Part shown: positions 7,273-16,441 of the stretch, piece by piece
Layout of the letters: each line of letters starts with the position of its first letter
Numbering within the stretch: position 1 is the stretch's first letter
Source: Pseudarthrobacter sp. NamE5
Lineage (GTDB): Bacteria; Actinomycetota; Actinomycetes; Actinomycetales; Micrococcaceae
Direction: 5' to 3'
Assembly: GCF_005796225.1 (NCBI RefSeq)
Contig: NZ_VAHO01000010.1
Coordinates: forward strand, 62,001-126,000
DNA length: 64,000 nucleotides
Notes under the pieces: model-generated
Told to the model about the DNA's origin: nothing
What the model saw: the letters and a program-made list of their open reading frames with translations, nothing else
Databases searched by the model: none
Made by a program: the position numbers and the translations under genes

Positions 7273-8643
7273 ATGCGTCACCCAAAGCCATCAACGTCGG
7301 TATCCATCGCAGCGGCGGTTGCGCTGCTGCTCGCGGCACCCGCCCCATCGTTCGCGTCACCGCCACCTCAGGCCGATCCGACAGCCCAGACGGTCCGCCA
7401 GCCGCTCGAACGCCAGGTGCTGCCCGCCAACGACGGCTGGGCAGCCGCCGGGCCGGGAACCACCGGCGGAGCGGGCGCAACTGATGATCGTGTTTACGAC
7501 GTTTCAAACCGGAGCGAACTGCTGGCAGCTTTTGCCAGCGCAGGCTCAGAGCCGAAAATCATCCGGATCCACGGCGACATCCAGGCCAACGTCGGCGCAG
7601 ATGACGCTCCCCTCAGCTGTGAGGACTACGCCAGCGGTACCGGATATTCCCTGGCACAGTACCTGCACGATTTCGATCCCACCCGTTATGGGACAGCCAA
7701 GGAGCCTGAGGGCCCCCAGGAAACTGCCCGGCGGCTGGCGGCTGCAAAGCAGGCTTCCACCATCCGCTGGGACATCCCCAGCAACACCACCATCGTGGGG
7801 GCCGGCCCGGACAGCAGCATTACGGGAGCAGCCCTGCGGATCAACCGGGCGCAGAACGTGATTTTCCGGAACCTGACCGTGCGCGACGCAGCCGACTGCT
7901 TCCCGTCCTGGGACCCCACGGACGGCGCCACCGGCAACTGGAACAGCGAGTACGATCTGCTGCAGATCATCAACGGCTCCACCAACGTCTGGGTGGACCA
8001 CTCACACTTCACTGATGCCCCCAACCTGGACAGCGCACAGCCCAGCTACTTCGGCCGGCCCTACCAGGTCCATGACGGCGCCGTCGACGTCACGAACGGC
8101 TCCGACCTGGTCACCTTGTCCTACAACCGCTTCTCTGAGCACGACAAACTGCTCCTGATCGGATCCACCGATTCCACCAACCGGGGTGACGTCGGCAAAC
8201 TGCGGGTGACCATCCACCACAACGTGTTCGAGAACGTGGGGCAGCGGGCACCCCGGGTGCGCTACGGCCAGGTGGACGTCTACAACAACCACTTCAAGAC
8301 CGCTGCCGGCTCAGAGGTGCCTTACGGCTACACCTTCGGCGCCGGCGTGGAATCACACCTGCACGCGGAGGCAAACGCCTTCACGATCCCTGCCGAGATC
8401 CCGGTGTCATCGCTGATCGCCCATTTCAAGGGCAAGGTCATCACCACCACCGCGAACGCGGTCAACGGCAAGATTACGGATCTCAGGGCGGAGTACAACG
8501 CAGTTGCTCCCGCTGACCGGCAATTGGCCCCGGACAACACCTGGACCCCCGCGCTGCGGACCCACGTGAACGCCGCCCAGGCCGTTCCCGCCCTCCTGGC
8601 GGACGCCGTCGGACCCATCTTTACGGCTGGGGGACACCGCTGA
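7273..8643 (+). CDS. secreted pectate lyase, polysaccharide lyase family 1
   Basis: The 456-residue protein opens with a Sec signal peptide (MRHPKPSTSVSIAAAVALLLAAPAPSFAS, cleavage near residue 29). It continues as a right-handed beta-helix lyase: LRINRAQNVIFRNLTVRDAAD, NGSTNVWVDHSHFTD, and VTIHHNVFENVGQRAPRVRYGQVDVYNNHF, which is the family-1 signature with the catalytic arginine region RxPRxR. PL1 enzymes cleave polygalacturonate by calcium-dependent beta-elimination. GGAGGAAGAGAG upstream fixes the ATG at 7273. Its stop overlaps the start of the pectin esterase gene (TGATG), so both are made from one mRNA driven by the LacI-type promoter at 7171. Confidence 0.95.
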   Translation: MRHPKPSTSVSIAAAVALLLAAPAPSFASPPPQADPTAQTVRQPLERQVLPANDGWAAAGPGTTGGAGATDDRVYDVSNRSELLAAFASAGSEPKIIRIHGDIQANVGADDAPLSCEDYASGTGYSLAQYLHDFDPTRYGTAKEPEGPQETARRLAAAKQASTIRWDIPSNTTIVGAGPDSSITGAALRINRAQNVIFRNLTVRDAADCFPSWDPTDGATGNWNSEYDLLQIINGSTNVWVDHSHFTDAPNLDSAQPSYFGRPYQVHDGAVDVTNGSDLVTLSYNRFSEHDKLLLIGSTDSTNRGDVGKLRVTIHHNVFENVGQRAPRVRYGQVDVYNNHFKTAAGSEVPYGYTFGAGVESHLHAEANAFTIPAEIPVSSLIAHFKGKVITTTANAVNGKITDLRAEYNAVAPADRQLAPDNTWTPALRTHVNAAQAVPALLADAVGPIFTAGGHR

Positions 8644-10556
8644 TGCGCCGTTTCACACCCAGCCGCCGTTCACTCCTGGCGGCGGTGGCCGCCGGTGCAG
8701 TCACAGCCGCTGCTGGACTCGCGGGCCCGGGAGCGGCTGCTTCGCACGCGACGGCCCGTCCCGTTGTTGCCCCACGCCCGGGCCGTCCCAAGCCGGTGAT
8801 ATTCGTCGTGGGCGATTCGACATCCTCCGCCTACCAGCACTCGGAACGTCCCCGCGCCGGCTGGGGGCAGGCACTGCCGCTGCTGCTGGGGCCACAGGCC
8901 GCTGTGTTCGACTACGCCTGGTCCGGCGCCTCTTCCAAGAGCTTTGCCGACGCCGGCCTGTTGGATGAGGTGCTGGACATGCTGCAGCCCGGCGATTACC
9001 TGCTCATCTCCTTTGGGCACAATGATGAGAAAGTCCAGGATCCGGCAAGGGGCACCGATCCGCAGACCACCTTCAAGGAGTATCTGCAGAAGTACATCGG
9101 CGGTGCTGCAGAGCGCGGTGCGCGGCCCGTGCTGGTGACGCCTGTGGAGCGCCGCCGGTTCAGCGCCCTGGGTGTTGCCCAGGATTCCCACGGCGCTTAC
9201 CCGCAAGCGGTCCGTGAGCTGGCGGCAGCCACGGGAACACCGCTGGTGGATCTCACCGTATTGTCGAAGGACCTCTGGCAACAGCTTGGTGCGGAAGGAA
9301 CCAAATCCCACTTTCTCTACGCAGCGCCGGGCCAGTATCCGCAGTACCCGGAAGGGGTTGCCGACAACACCCATTTCCAGGCCGAAGGTGCCCTGGCAGT
9401 CGCGCGGCTGGTGGCCCGCGAACTGCAGGCCCACCAGACAGTGCCGCCGGGGTACTTCCAGTTCCTAGATGCAGGGCTGGACGCGCTCAACGGGATTCAC
9501 TGGCCCAGCGAACGGCCGGTGGACAAGCCCCTGGTCCTGGAAGTCGGGTCAGGCTCGGCATTCGCTACGGTTCAGGCGGCAGTGGATGCCGTGCCGGCCG
9601 GGAGCACCCGGCGCACCCAGATACGCATAGCCCCCGGAACCTACCGGGGAACCATCAGGGTGCCGGCAAACAAGCCGAGAATCTCCTTTATCGGGCTGGG
9701 TGAAAAACCCGAGGACGTCGTGCTGGTCTACAACAACGCCTCGGGTACAGCCAAGCCGGACGGCACCGGAACCTTCGGCACGGGCGGAAGTGCCAGCGTA
9801 AGGATTGACGGGCCGGATTTCATGGCCTCCAACCTCACTTTCAGCAATGACTTCGACGAGGCTGCGAACCAGGATATGAGGAACCGGCAGGCGGTGGCTC
9901 TCTTCCTCGCCGGGGACCGCGCCGTCCTGCGCAACGTCCGCTGCCTCGGCAACCAGGACACCCTGCTGATCGACTCCCCGGCCCGCGGGGTGCAGTCACG
10001 CTTCTTCTTCCGTGACTGCTACGTGGAGGGGGATGTGGATTTCATCTTCGGCCGGGGAACGGCAGTCTTTTCCGGCTGCGAGATCAGGTCCCTGGACCGC
10101 GGCTCGGCCACGAACAACGGCTACGTCTCGGCCGGCAGCCTGAACGTCCAGATCAAACACGGCTACCTGTTCACACGTTGCCGGTTCGTCTCGGCTGCCG
10201 CGGCCGGCTCCGTGCACCTGGGCCGTCCCTGGCACCCCAGCGGCGATGTTGACGCCATTGCCCAGGTGCTGGTCCGGGACTCCTGGCTGGGTGCCCACAT
10301 CTCCGGCGCTCCCTGGACTGACATGAGCGGCTTCTCCTGGCAGGAGGCGCGCTTCCATGAGTTCAACAACAACGGTCCGGGATCCCGCATCACCGCCACC
10401 CGGCCGCAGCTCGACCCCGCCCTCGCTGGGGAGTTCACGCTGGAGGAATACCTGCGTGGCACGGACGGCTGGGCTCCGCAGCTGGCGGGTACCAGGGCAG
10501 ACAGCACCCAGGAGATGGCGGGGACGGCCGTGGCGGCAGGAACAGTCACCCGCTGA
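8643..10556 (+). CDS. exported double esterase: SGNH (CE12-like) plus pectin methylesterase (CE8)
   Basis: The 637-residue protein begins with a Tat-like signal (RRFTPSRRSLLAAVAAGAV). Residues about 50-265 form an SGNH hydrolase: block I VVGDSTSSAY, the GHND block, and DNTHFQ near the C-side catalytic Asp-His. That fits the rhamnogalacturonan acetylesterase type (CE12). Residues about 300-615 form a CE8 pectinesterase beta-helix, with QAVALFL, the catalytic region NQDTLL, and DVDFIFGRGTAVF. The enzyme should remove both acetyl and methyl groups from pectin, preparing it for the pectate lyase encoded just upstream. Expression is coupled by the TGATG overlap. Confidence 0.93.
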   Translation: MRRFTPSRRSLLAAVAAGAVTAAAGLAGPGAAASHATARPVVAPRPGRPKPVIFVVGDSTSSAYQHSERPRAGWGQALPLLLGPQAAVFDYAWSGASSKSFADAGLLDEVLDMLQPGDYLLISFGHNDEKVQDPARGTDPQTTFKEYLQKYIGGAAERGARPVLVTPVERRRFSALGVAQDSHGAYPQAVRELAAATGTPLVDLTVLSKDLWQQLGAEGTKSHFLYAAPGQYPQYPEGVADNTHFQAEGALAVARLVARELQAHQTVPPGYFQFLDAGLDALNGIHWPSERPVDKPLVLEVGSGSAFATVQAAVDAVPAGSTRRTQIRIAPGTYRGTIRVPANKPRISFIGLGEKPEDVVLVYNNASGTAKPDGTGTFGTGGSASVRIDGPDFMASNLTFSNDFDEAANQDMRNRQAVALFLAGDRAVLRNVRCLGNQDTLLIDSPARGVQSRFFFRDCYVEGDVDFIFGRGTAVFSGCEIRSLDRGSATNNGYVSAGSLNVQIKHGYLFTRCRFVSAAAAGSVHLGRPWHPSGDVDAIAQVLVRDSWLGAHISGAPWTDMSGFSWQEARFHEFNNNGPGSRITATRPQLDPALAGEFTLEEYLRGTDGWAPQLAGTRADSTQEMAGTAVAAGTVTR

Positions 10557-10579
10557 CCTGTGCTGAAGTTGGGGCGGCC

Positions 10580-10627
10580 TGCCGGACGCGTCCTGTCCAC
10601 TTTTGTGCCGGACAGGACGTGCCGGCA
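10580..10627 (+). terminator. terminator of the pectin operon
   Basis: CGTCCTGTCC (10589-10598) pairs perfectly with GGACAGGACG (10610-10619) around an 11-nt loop, and TGCCGG (10580-10585) pairs with CCGGCA (10622-10627) outside it. The hairpin lies 24 nt after the stop codon. No U-run follows, which is common in high-GC actinobacteria. Confidence 0.75.
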
Positions 10628-10687
10628 GCCCCAATCCCCGCGGAGCACCCCCTGAACGCCCCTTCTTCCCTCCCACGGCGGGAGAAG

Positions 10688-10693
10688 TAGGCT
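10688..10693 (+). promoter_or_regulatory. leaderless -10 (TAGGCT) for the aminotransferase gene
   Basis: TAGGCT ends 7 nt before the ATG at 10701 and no Shine-Dalgarno sequence is present, so transcription should begin at the start codon. Confidence 0.55.
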
Positions 10694-10700
10694 GGTTTGC

Positions 10701-11819
10701 ATGACCTCATCTGAGACCGTGACGGGGGGTATCCAGCCCCGCCCTGTGGTGGCCCGTTTACCGCGCTATGCTGCCGGCAGGCCGCCCGCCGCCGTTGCCG
10801 GCCTGACCAGTTACAAGCTGTCTTCCAATGAGAACCCGCTGCCTCCGCTTCCGGCAGTTGTCGAGGCCATTGCCCAGCAGACCGATTTCAACCGCTATCC
10901 GGACCCGCTCAGCAGCGGGCTCCGCGCCGAGCTGTCAGGATTCCTGGGTGTTCCCGCGGACGACATCGTCACCGGGGCAGGCAGTCTGGGTGCGCTGAAC
11001 CAGCTCCTGGCAACCTTCGCCGGGCGGAACGACGACGGCACGGCCGACGAGGTGATCTACGCCTGGCGCTCCTTTGAGGCCTACCCCATCAGCGTTGGCC
11101 TCGCCGGTGCCGACAGCGTGCGGATACCCGTCACCGCCGATGGGCGGCATGACCTCCCGGCGATGGCCGCCGCCGTAACTCCACGTACCAGGATGATCCT
11201 CCTCTGCACCCCCAACAATCCCACCGGCCCGGTCCTCCGAACAGCCGAAACCGAGGAGTTCATCAGGGTCGTGCCGCCGCATGTGGTGGTGGTGATCGAC
11301 GAGGCCTACCAGGAGTTCGTGCGGGCGGAAGGCGCAGTGGACGGCATTGCCATGTACCGGAAGTATCCCAACGTGGTGGTGCTCCGGACCTTCTCCAAGG
11401 CACACGGCCTCGCCGGTCTCCGGGTGGGCTACAGCGTGTCCAATCCTGGGCTCACGCAACATCTCCGGGTTGCCGCAACGCCGTTTGCCGTGTCCCAGAT
11501 CGCCGAAAAGGCCGCAACCGTTTCGCTGCAGAACTACCCCCAGGTTGTAGAAAGAGTACAAAGACTGGTGGAGGAGCGCGATCGCGTTGTGGCGGGGCTG
11601 CACAGCCTTGGGTGGGCCGTTCCCGATGCCCAGGGAAACTTCGTGTGGCTGGACCTGGGTGCCGAGAGTGCCGATTTTGCAGCGCTGGCAGGGGCCAGGG
11701 GACTGTCGGTCAGGGCGTTCCCCGGCGAAGGCGTCAGGGTGAGCATTGGCGAGGAACAGGCGAATACCAGATTCCTCCAGCTGTGTGTGGACTATACAAG
11801 GGCGCCGCGGCGTTCCTAG
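10701..11819 (+). CDS. HisC-like class I/II aminotransferase (histidinol-phosphate or aromatic type)
   Basis: The 372-residue enzyme has all fold-type I landmarks: SSNENPLPPLPAV near the N-terminus, PNNPTGP (171-177), the aspartate in VVVIDEAYQEF, and FSKAHGLAGLRVGY with the PLP lysine K233. This is the HisC subgroup, which in actinobacteria includes both histidinol-phosphate aminotransferase and the aromatic aminotransferase Pat. No other his gene is nearby, so an aromatic or branched 2-oxo-acid role is as likely as histidine synthesis. It lies upstream of the 2-oxoacid dehydrogenase genes but has its own promoter and a 150-bp gap. A TAGGCT -10 at 7 nt supports the ATG at 10701. Confidence 0.88.
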   Translation: MTSSETVTGGIQPRPVVARLPRYAAGRPPAAVAGLTSYKLSSNENPLPPLPAVVEAIAQQTDFNRYPDPLSSGLRAELSGFLGVPADDIVTGAGSLGALNQLLATFAGRNDDGTADEVIYAWRSFEAYPISVGLAGADSVRIPVTADGRHDLPAMAAAVTPRTRMILLCTPNNPTGPVLRTAETEEFIRVVPPHVVVVIDEAYQEFVRAEGAVDGIAMYRKYPNVVVLRTFSKAHGLAGLRVGYSVSNPGLTQHLRVAATPFAVSQIAEKAATVSLQNYPQVVERVQRLVEERDRVVAGLHSLGWAVPDAQGNFVWLDLGAESADFAALAGARGLSVRAFPGEGVRVSIGEEQANTRFLQLCVDYTRAPRRS

Positions 11820-11879
11820 CGGTTAACAAGTAGCTCGCCCGCTACCTACTGAAGATAAAGTTAGGATCAGTACAGCAAT

Positions 11880-11921
11880 ATATATGCCGCGCCGGGAATT
11901 CATTCCTCTTAAGGCATATAT
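11880..11921. promoter_or_regulatory. 42-bp nested dyad upstream of the 2-oxoacid dehydrogenase operon
   Basis: The outer arms ATATATGCC (11880-11888) and GGCATATAT (11913-11921) and the inner arms GGAAT (11895-11899) and ATTCC (11902-11906) share exactly the same centre, 11900.5. The element lies 49 bp before the E1alpha start, where a regulator site or the leader of the mRNA would be. No cognate regulator gene is adjacent. Confidence 0.55.
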
Positions 11922-11969
11922 CCCAGCGACATTTGCACTGCATCCGCATGCGGCAAGCAAGGAGACGGT

Positions 11970-13220
11970 ATGGGTACACATCTGCCTTCCACCGAGTTCG
12001 ACGGAACAGCGGAAGACGACCAGCGCGAGGCTGATGCCGAGGCGGTCATGGGCCAGCCTCCGGCGGAGATGGTCCAACTCCTGGGTCCGGACGGAAAGCT
12101 CGGTTTTGATCCCGTTTTCACCGAATACGCTGAGAAACTTACGCCGGAAGCGCTCCGCGGCTTGTATTCGGATATGGCGGCAATCCGTCGGTTCGATGTC
12201 GAAGCCACGGCCCTGCAGCGCCAGGGCCAGCTCGCGCTCTGGGTGCCGCTGACCGGCCAGGAAGCTGCGCAGATCGGCTCGGGCCGCGCAAGCCAGCCAC
12301 AGGACTACATCTTCCCCACCTATCGCGAGCACGGTGTCGCATTGACCCGCAACGTGGACCTCGCGGAACTCCTCCGCCAGTTCCGCGGAGTGTCGAACGG
12401 GGGCTGGAACCCCCAGGAAACCAACTTCCACCTTTACACCCTGGTCCTCGCTGCCCAAACGCTCCACGCGGTGGGTTACGCCATGGGGATCCAGCGCGAC
12501 CAGAAGCTGTCAGCCGCGGAAAAGCCCGGGCAAGGGCAAGGCAAGGAGAGCGCAGGCAAGGAAGCCGCCGTCATCGCATACTTCGGTGACGGCGCCAGCT
12601 CCGAGGGCGACGTCCACGAGTCCATGGTGTTCGCCTCGTCCTACAACGCCCCGGTGGTGTTCTTCTGCCAGAACAACCACTGGGCCATTTCGGTGCCCAC
12701 CAACGTCCAGACCCGTGTACCGCTGTCCAATCGGGCCAAGGGGTACGGCTTCCCCGGCATCCGCGTTGACGGGAACGATGTCATTGCTGTGCATGCCGTT
12801 ACGGAATGGGCGCTGGAACACGCCCGCCAGGGCAAGGGCCCGGTCCTGATCGAGGCCTTCACCTACCGCGTTGGCGCGCACACCACCGCAGACGATCCCA
12901 CCAAGTACCGCCGGTCAGCGGAAGAGGACGCCTGGCGGGCCAAGGACCCGCTGCTGCGCCTTGAGAAGTACCTGCGCTCCGAAGGCCTGGCGGACGACGC
13001 GTTCTTCGCGAAGGTGAAGTCCGACGGCGATGAACTCGCCGCTTACGTCCGGCGCACCACGCACGACCTCGAAACCCCGGACATCCGCTCCGCCTTCGCC
13101 AACACCTACGCCGAAGCGCACCCGCTGGTTGCGGAGGAACTGGCATGGTTTGAGGAGTACACCGCAGGATTTGCCGGGGCCGAAGAGCCGGCCGGCCAGG
13201 CAGCAAAGGCGGGCCACTGA
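11970..13220 (+). CDS. 2-oxoacid dehydrogenase E1 component, alpha subunit
   Basis: The 416-residue protein is the thiamine-diphosphate subunit of a pyruvate or branched-chain 2-oxoacid dehydrogenase complex. FPTYREHGVALTR and the ThDP motif GDGASSEGDVHESMVFAS ending in FFCQNNHWAIS (GDG-Nx-N) are diagnostic, as is the loop YRVGAHTTADDPTKYR. A hydrophilic low-complexity insert, EKPGQGQGKESAGKE, sits just before the ThDP motif. AAGGAG 8 nt upstream supports the ATG at 11970. The stop overlaps the E1beta start (TGATG). Substrate choice (pyruvate, branched-chain or other) is not decided by sequence alone; many actinobacterial relatives are annotated as branched-chain type. Confidence 0.93.
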   Translation: MGTHLPSTEFDGTAEDDQREADAEAVMGQPPAEMVQLLGPDGKLGFDPVFTEYAEKLTPEALRGLYSDMAAIRRFDVEATALQRQGQLALWVPLTGQEAAQIGSGRASQPQDYIFPTYREHGVALTRNVDLAELLRQFRGVSNGGWNPQETNFHLYTLVLAAQTLHAVGYAMGIQRDQKLSAAEKPGQGQGKESAGKEAAVIAYFGDGASSEGDVHESMVFASSYNAPVVFFCQNNHWAISVPTNVQTRVPLSNRAKGYGFPGIRVDGNDVIAVHAVTEWALEHARQGKGPVLIEAFTYRVGAHTTADDPTKYRRSAEEDAWRAKDPLLRLEKYLRSEGLADDAFFAKVKSDGDELAAYVRRTTHDLETPDIRSAFANTYAEAHPLVAEELAWFEEYTAGFAGAEEPAGQAAKAGH

Positions 13221-14200
13221 TGACCACGATGACCATTGCGAAGGCCATTAATGAAGGCCTTCGTGCCACGCTCAGCGGCAATCCCAAATCCCTCCTGATG
13301 GGGGAGGACATCGGCCCGCTGGGGGGCGTGTACCGGGTGACGGACGGACTGATCGGCGAGTTCGGTCCGGACAGGGTGGTGGACACGCCGCTGGCGGAAT
13401 CGGGGATCATCGGCACCGCCATTGGCCTGGCGCTGCGTGGGTACCGGCCGGTCTGCGAAATCCAGTTCGACGGGTTTGTCTTCCCCGGCTTCAACCAGAT
13501 CACCACGCAGCTGGCCAAAATGCACGCCCGCAGCAACGGCAACCTGACGGTCCCGGTGGTCATCCGCATCCCCTACGGTGGCGGCATCGGCTCGGTGGAG
13601 CACCACTCGGAATCTCCTGAAGCACTCTTCGCACATACCGCCGGGCTCCGTATCATCACCCCGTCCAACGCCCACGACGCCTACTGGATGGTGCAGCAGG
13701 CCGTGGACTGCCTGGACCCCGTGATCATCTTCGAACCCAAGCGCCGCTACTGGCTTAAGGGTGAAGTGGATGTCACTGCACCGGGCGTTGCCGATGACCC
13801 TTTCAAGGCCCATGTGCTCCGCAGCGGAACCGACGCTACCGTTTTGGCGTACGGTCCGCTGGTTCCCGTTGCCCTCGCGGCCGCCAACGCCGCGGAAGAG
13901 GATGGGCACAGCGTGGAAGTCATTGACCTGCGGTCCATCTCGCCGCTGGACTTTGACACGGTCACAGCATCGGTGCAGAAGACGGGGCGGCTGATCGTGG
14001 CCCACGAGGCACCGACATTTGGCGGCATCGGCGGCGAGATCGCTGCACGGATCAGCGAACGCGCCTTCCATTCCCTCGAAGCGCCGGTGATCCGCGTGGG
14101 CGGATTCCACATGCCCTACCCCGTGGCCAAGGTGGAGGAAGACTACCTCCCGGATATTGACCGCATCCTTGAGGCGCTGGACCGCTCGCTTTCCTACTGA
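13220..14200 (+). CDS. 2-oxoacid dehydrogenase E1 component, beta subunit
   Basis: The 326-residue partner of E1alpha completes the decarboxylating heterotetramer. It shows [47 protein letters not shown], and the C-terminal transketolase domain [61 protein letters not shown] is the usual potassium/interface region. It overlaps the alpha gene and is followed 22 bp later by the E2 gene, forming an operon. Length is standard. Confidence 0.95.
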   Translation: MTTMTIAKAINEGLRATLSGNPKSLLMGEDIGPLGGVYRVTDGLIGEFGPDRVVDTPLAESGIIGTAIGLALRGYRPVCEIQFDGFVFPGFNQITTQLAKMHARSNGNLTVPVVIRIPYGGGIGSVEHHSESPEALFAHTAGLRIITPSNAHDAYWMVQQAVDCLDPVIIFEPKRRYWLKGEVDVTAPGVADDPFKAHVLRSGTDATVLAYGPLVPVALAAANAAEEDGHSVEVIDLRSISPLDFDTVTASVQKTGRLIVAHEAPTFGGIGGEIAARISERAFHSLEAPVIRVGGFHMPYPVAKVEEDYLPDIDRILEALDRSLSY

Positions 14201-14222
14201 GGCTTTCCCAACCGAGGACACC

Positions 14223-15755
14223 ATGACTCTGAACAAGTTCAACCTGCCGGACGTCGGCGAGGGCCTGACCGAGGCGGAAATCGTTTCCTGGAAGGTAAAG
14301 CCGGGCGACGCCGTCGCCGTCAATGACGTCCTTTGCGAGATCGAAACGGCTAAATCGCTCGTGGAGCTGCCTTCCCCCTTCGCCGGGACTGTCACGGAGC
14401 TGCTCGTTCCCGAAGGGGTGACCATCGACGTCGGCACGGCCATCATCAGCGTGAGTGATAACGTCGCCGGCGACCCCACGCCTGCGGACACCCGCGCTCC
14501 TGAGACTCCCGTGCAGCCGCTTTACGGAAAGCTTCCGGAGACCGGCGGCGGCACAACAGACGGTGCCTCCGCCGCGGAAAGTTCCCTGGCCGGCGGTCCG
14601 TTGGTGGGCTCCGGTCCCAAGGCAGACGCCGTTAAGCGGCGGCCGCGGATTTCGAGGGGAACAACTATCGGCGGCGCCGCGGGCGACCTGTCCGTCAACG
14701 CGCCGGAGGTGGAGCCTGTCCAGCCCCGGACGCCAGCGGAAGTGTCTGCAGCGCCGGGGATGCCGGCAGGAGACACACAGGCCCCCGCGGAAACCGCAAG
14801 CGCAGCCCCGGTGGATAACCGTCCCACGCTCGGCGGCACCATCACAGGGCTGGTCAATCGGGTCCTGGCCAAGCCTCCGGTCCGCAAGATTGCCCGGGAC
14901 CTGGGGATCGACCTGGCAGACGTGGTGGCCACCGGACTCCGCGGCGAGGTGACGCGGGAGGACCTGGTCAGCTACCAGGCGCAGCGGGACGCGGAACTGG
15001 ACAAGGCGGACGGATTCTGGGGCAAGGCGGGCAAGCCGCAGGACCAGCGGAATGAGCGGATTCCCGTCAAGGGTGTCCGCAAGGCCACGGCCAAGGCCAT
15101 GGTGGATTCCGCGTTCTCGGCACCGCACGTGAGCATCTTCGTGGACGTGGATGCCAGCCGCACCATGGAGTTCGTCAAGCGGCTCAAGGCGTCACGTGAC
15201 TTCGAAGGCATCAAGGTGTCGCCGCTGCTCATCCTGGCTAAGGCCGTGATCTGGGCCGCTGCCCGGAACCCCAGCGTCAATGCCACCTGGGTGGACAATG
15301 CGGACGGAACCGACGGCGCTGAGATCCATGTCAAGCACTACATGAACCTGGGCATCGCCGCAGCCACTCCGCGGGGCCTTATGGTGCCCAACATCAAAAA
15401 CGCCCAGGACCTGTCCCTGAAGGAGCTGGCCCAGGCCCTCAACAACCTGGCCGTCACCGCCCGCGCCGGCAAGACCAAGCCCGCTGAGATGCAGGGCGGC
15501 ACGCTGACCATCACCAATATCGGTGCCTTGGGCATTGATACCGGCACCCCCATCATCAATCCCGGTGAGGTTGCCATCGTTGCCTTCGGCACCATCAAGC
15601 AGAAGCCGTGGGTCCTGGACGGGGAAGTAATTCCGCGGTGGATCACCACCCTCGGCGGCTCCTTCGACCACCGCGTGGTGGACGGTGACCTGTCCGCCCG
15701 CTTCATGGCCGACGTCGCAGCCATCCTTGAGGAGCCGGCGCTCCTCCTCGACTAG
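14223..15755 (+). CDS. dihydrolipoamide acyltransferase (E2) of the 2-oxoacid dehydrogenase complex
   Basis: The 510-residue protein is modular. An N-terminal lipoyl domain carries the lipoylated lysine in [11 protein letters not shown] (K44). An Ala/Pro-rich linker follows, then a peripheral-subunit binding domain ([21 protein letters not shown], about 220-255). Last is the acyltransferase domain with FDHRVVDGD near the C-terminus (catalytic H483, D487). It transfers the acyl group from E1 to CoA. One lipoyl domain is present. No E3 (dihydrolipoamide dehydrogenase) gene follows, so E3 must be shared from elsewhere. GAGGACACC before the ATG at 14223 supports this start. Confidence 0.95.
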   Translation: MTLNKFNLPDVGEGLTEAEIVSWKVKPGDAVAVNDVLCEIETAKSLVELPSPFAGTVTELLVPEGVTIDVGTAIISVSDNVAGDPTPADTRAPETPVQPLYGKLPETGGGTTDGASAAESSLAGGPLVGSGPKADAVKRRPRISRGTTIGGAAGDLSVNAPEVEPVQPRTPAEVSAAPGMPAGDTQAPAETASAAPVDNRPTLGGTITGLVNRVLAKPPVRKIARDLGIDLADVVATGLRGEVTREDLVSYQAQRDAELDKADGFWGKAGKPQDQRNERIPVKGVRKATAKAMVDSAFSAPHVSIFVDVDASRTMEFVKRLKASRDFEGIKVSPLLILAKAVIWAAARNPSVNATWVDNADGTDGAEIHVKHYMNLGIAAATPRGLMVPNIKNAQDLSLKELAQALNNLAVTARAGKTKPAEMQGGTLTITNIGALGIDTGTPIINPGEVAIVAFGTIKQKPWVLDGEVIPRWITTLGGSFDHRVVDGDLSARFMADVAAILEEPALLLD

Positions 15756-15781
15756 TGCGGGGGCTCAGGGGAAGACTGGAC

Positions 15782-16399
15782 GTGAGAACCAACAGCAGCA
15801 CCATCAGGGTGAAGAACAGGACCGCCAGGTGGCTGAGTGAGGTGTTGCAGCCCCCTGTGGTGGTAAGCATCCAGCTGCTCATCAGCCCCCTGACGCAGCC
15901 GGGCTTCCCGGAGACCGTGGGCTACGGTGCGCTGGCGGCCCTGTTCGTGTGCGTGCTTCCGCTGTTCCTGCTGCTCGTGCTGGTGCGGCTCGGAAAAGTG
16001 ACGGACCACCATGTCAGCGACAAGCGACAACGCGCTCCCGTGCTGCTGATGGCGCTTGCTTCCATCCTGGCCGGCCTCGTGGTGCTGGGGGCGGCGGGCG
16101 CGCCGGAGAGTGTGGTGGCCATGGTGCTTGCCGTGGTGGCGGGAGTGGTGGTCGTAGCGGGGGTGAGCCCGTTTTGGAAAATCAGCGGGCATGCTGCCGC
16201 GATGTCCTCATCAACGGTTATCGCCGTCCTCATGCTCGGGCCGGCCTGGTCTCCGTTGCTGCTCCTGATACCGGCTGTTTGCTGGTCGCGCGTAGTGCTG
16301 CGTGCGCATTCGGTAGCCCAGGTGATCGCCGGCTCGCTCTTCGGCGGCATTGTCATGGCGGGAATCTGGTGGGTGCTGCAGGGCTGGATGGTGGTTTAG
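15782..16399 (+). CDS. PAP2-like membrane phosphatase family protein
   Basis: The protein has about 205 residues and five to six hydrophobic helices. The PAP2 phosphatase motifs are recognisable but modified: KRQRAPV for the first, SGHAAAMSS for the second, and SRVVLRAHSVAQV for the third, where the usual final Asp is Gln. This is the actinobacterial subgroup without strict conservation; lipid-phosphate phosphatase activity is plausible but unproven. I prefer the GTG at 15782, because GGGGAAG lies 6 nt upstream; a GTG at 15755 overlapping the E2 stop is the alternative. It is co-directional with the E2 gene and may be cotranscribed. Confidence 0.75.
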   Translation: MRTNSSTIRVKNRTARWLSEVLQPPVVVSIQLLISPLTQPGFPETVGYGALAALFVCVLPLFLLLVLVRLGKVTDHHVSDKRQRAPVLLMALASILAGLVVLGAAGAPESVVAMVLAVVAGVVVVAGVSPFWKISGHAAAMSSSTVIAVLMLGPAWSPLLLLIPAVCWSRVVLRAHSVAQVIAGSLFGGIVMAGIWWVLQGWMVV

Positions 16400-16441
16400 G
16401 CCGGAGGCACCCGCACCGCTGTAAAGCTGCGTATTCCCGAT

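Noticed and set aside
13106..14491. 461-codon minus-strand open frame
   Set aside because: It is antisense to E1beta, whose identity is certain.
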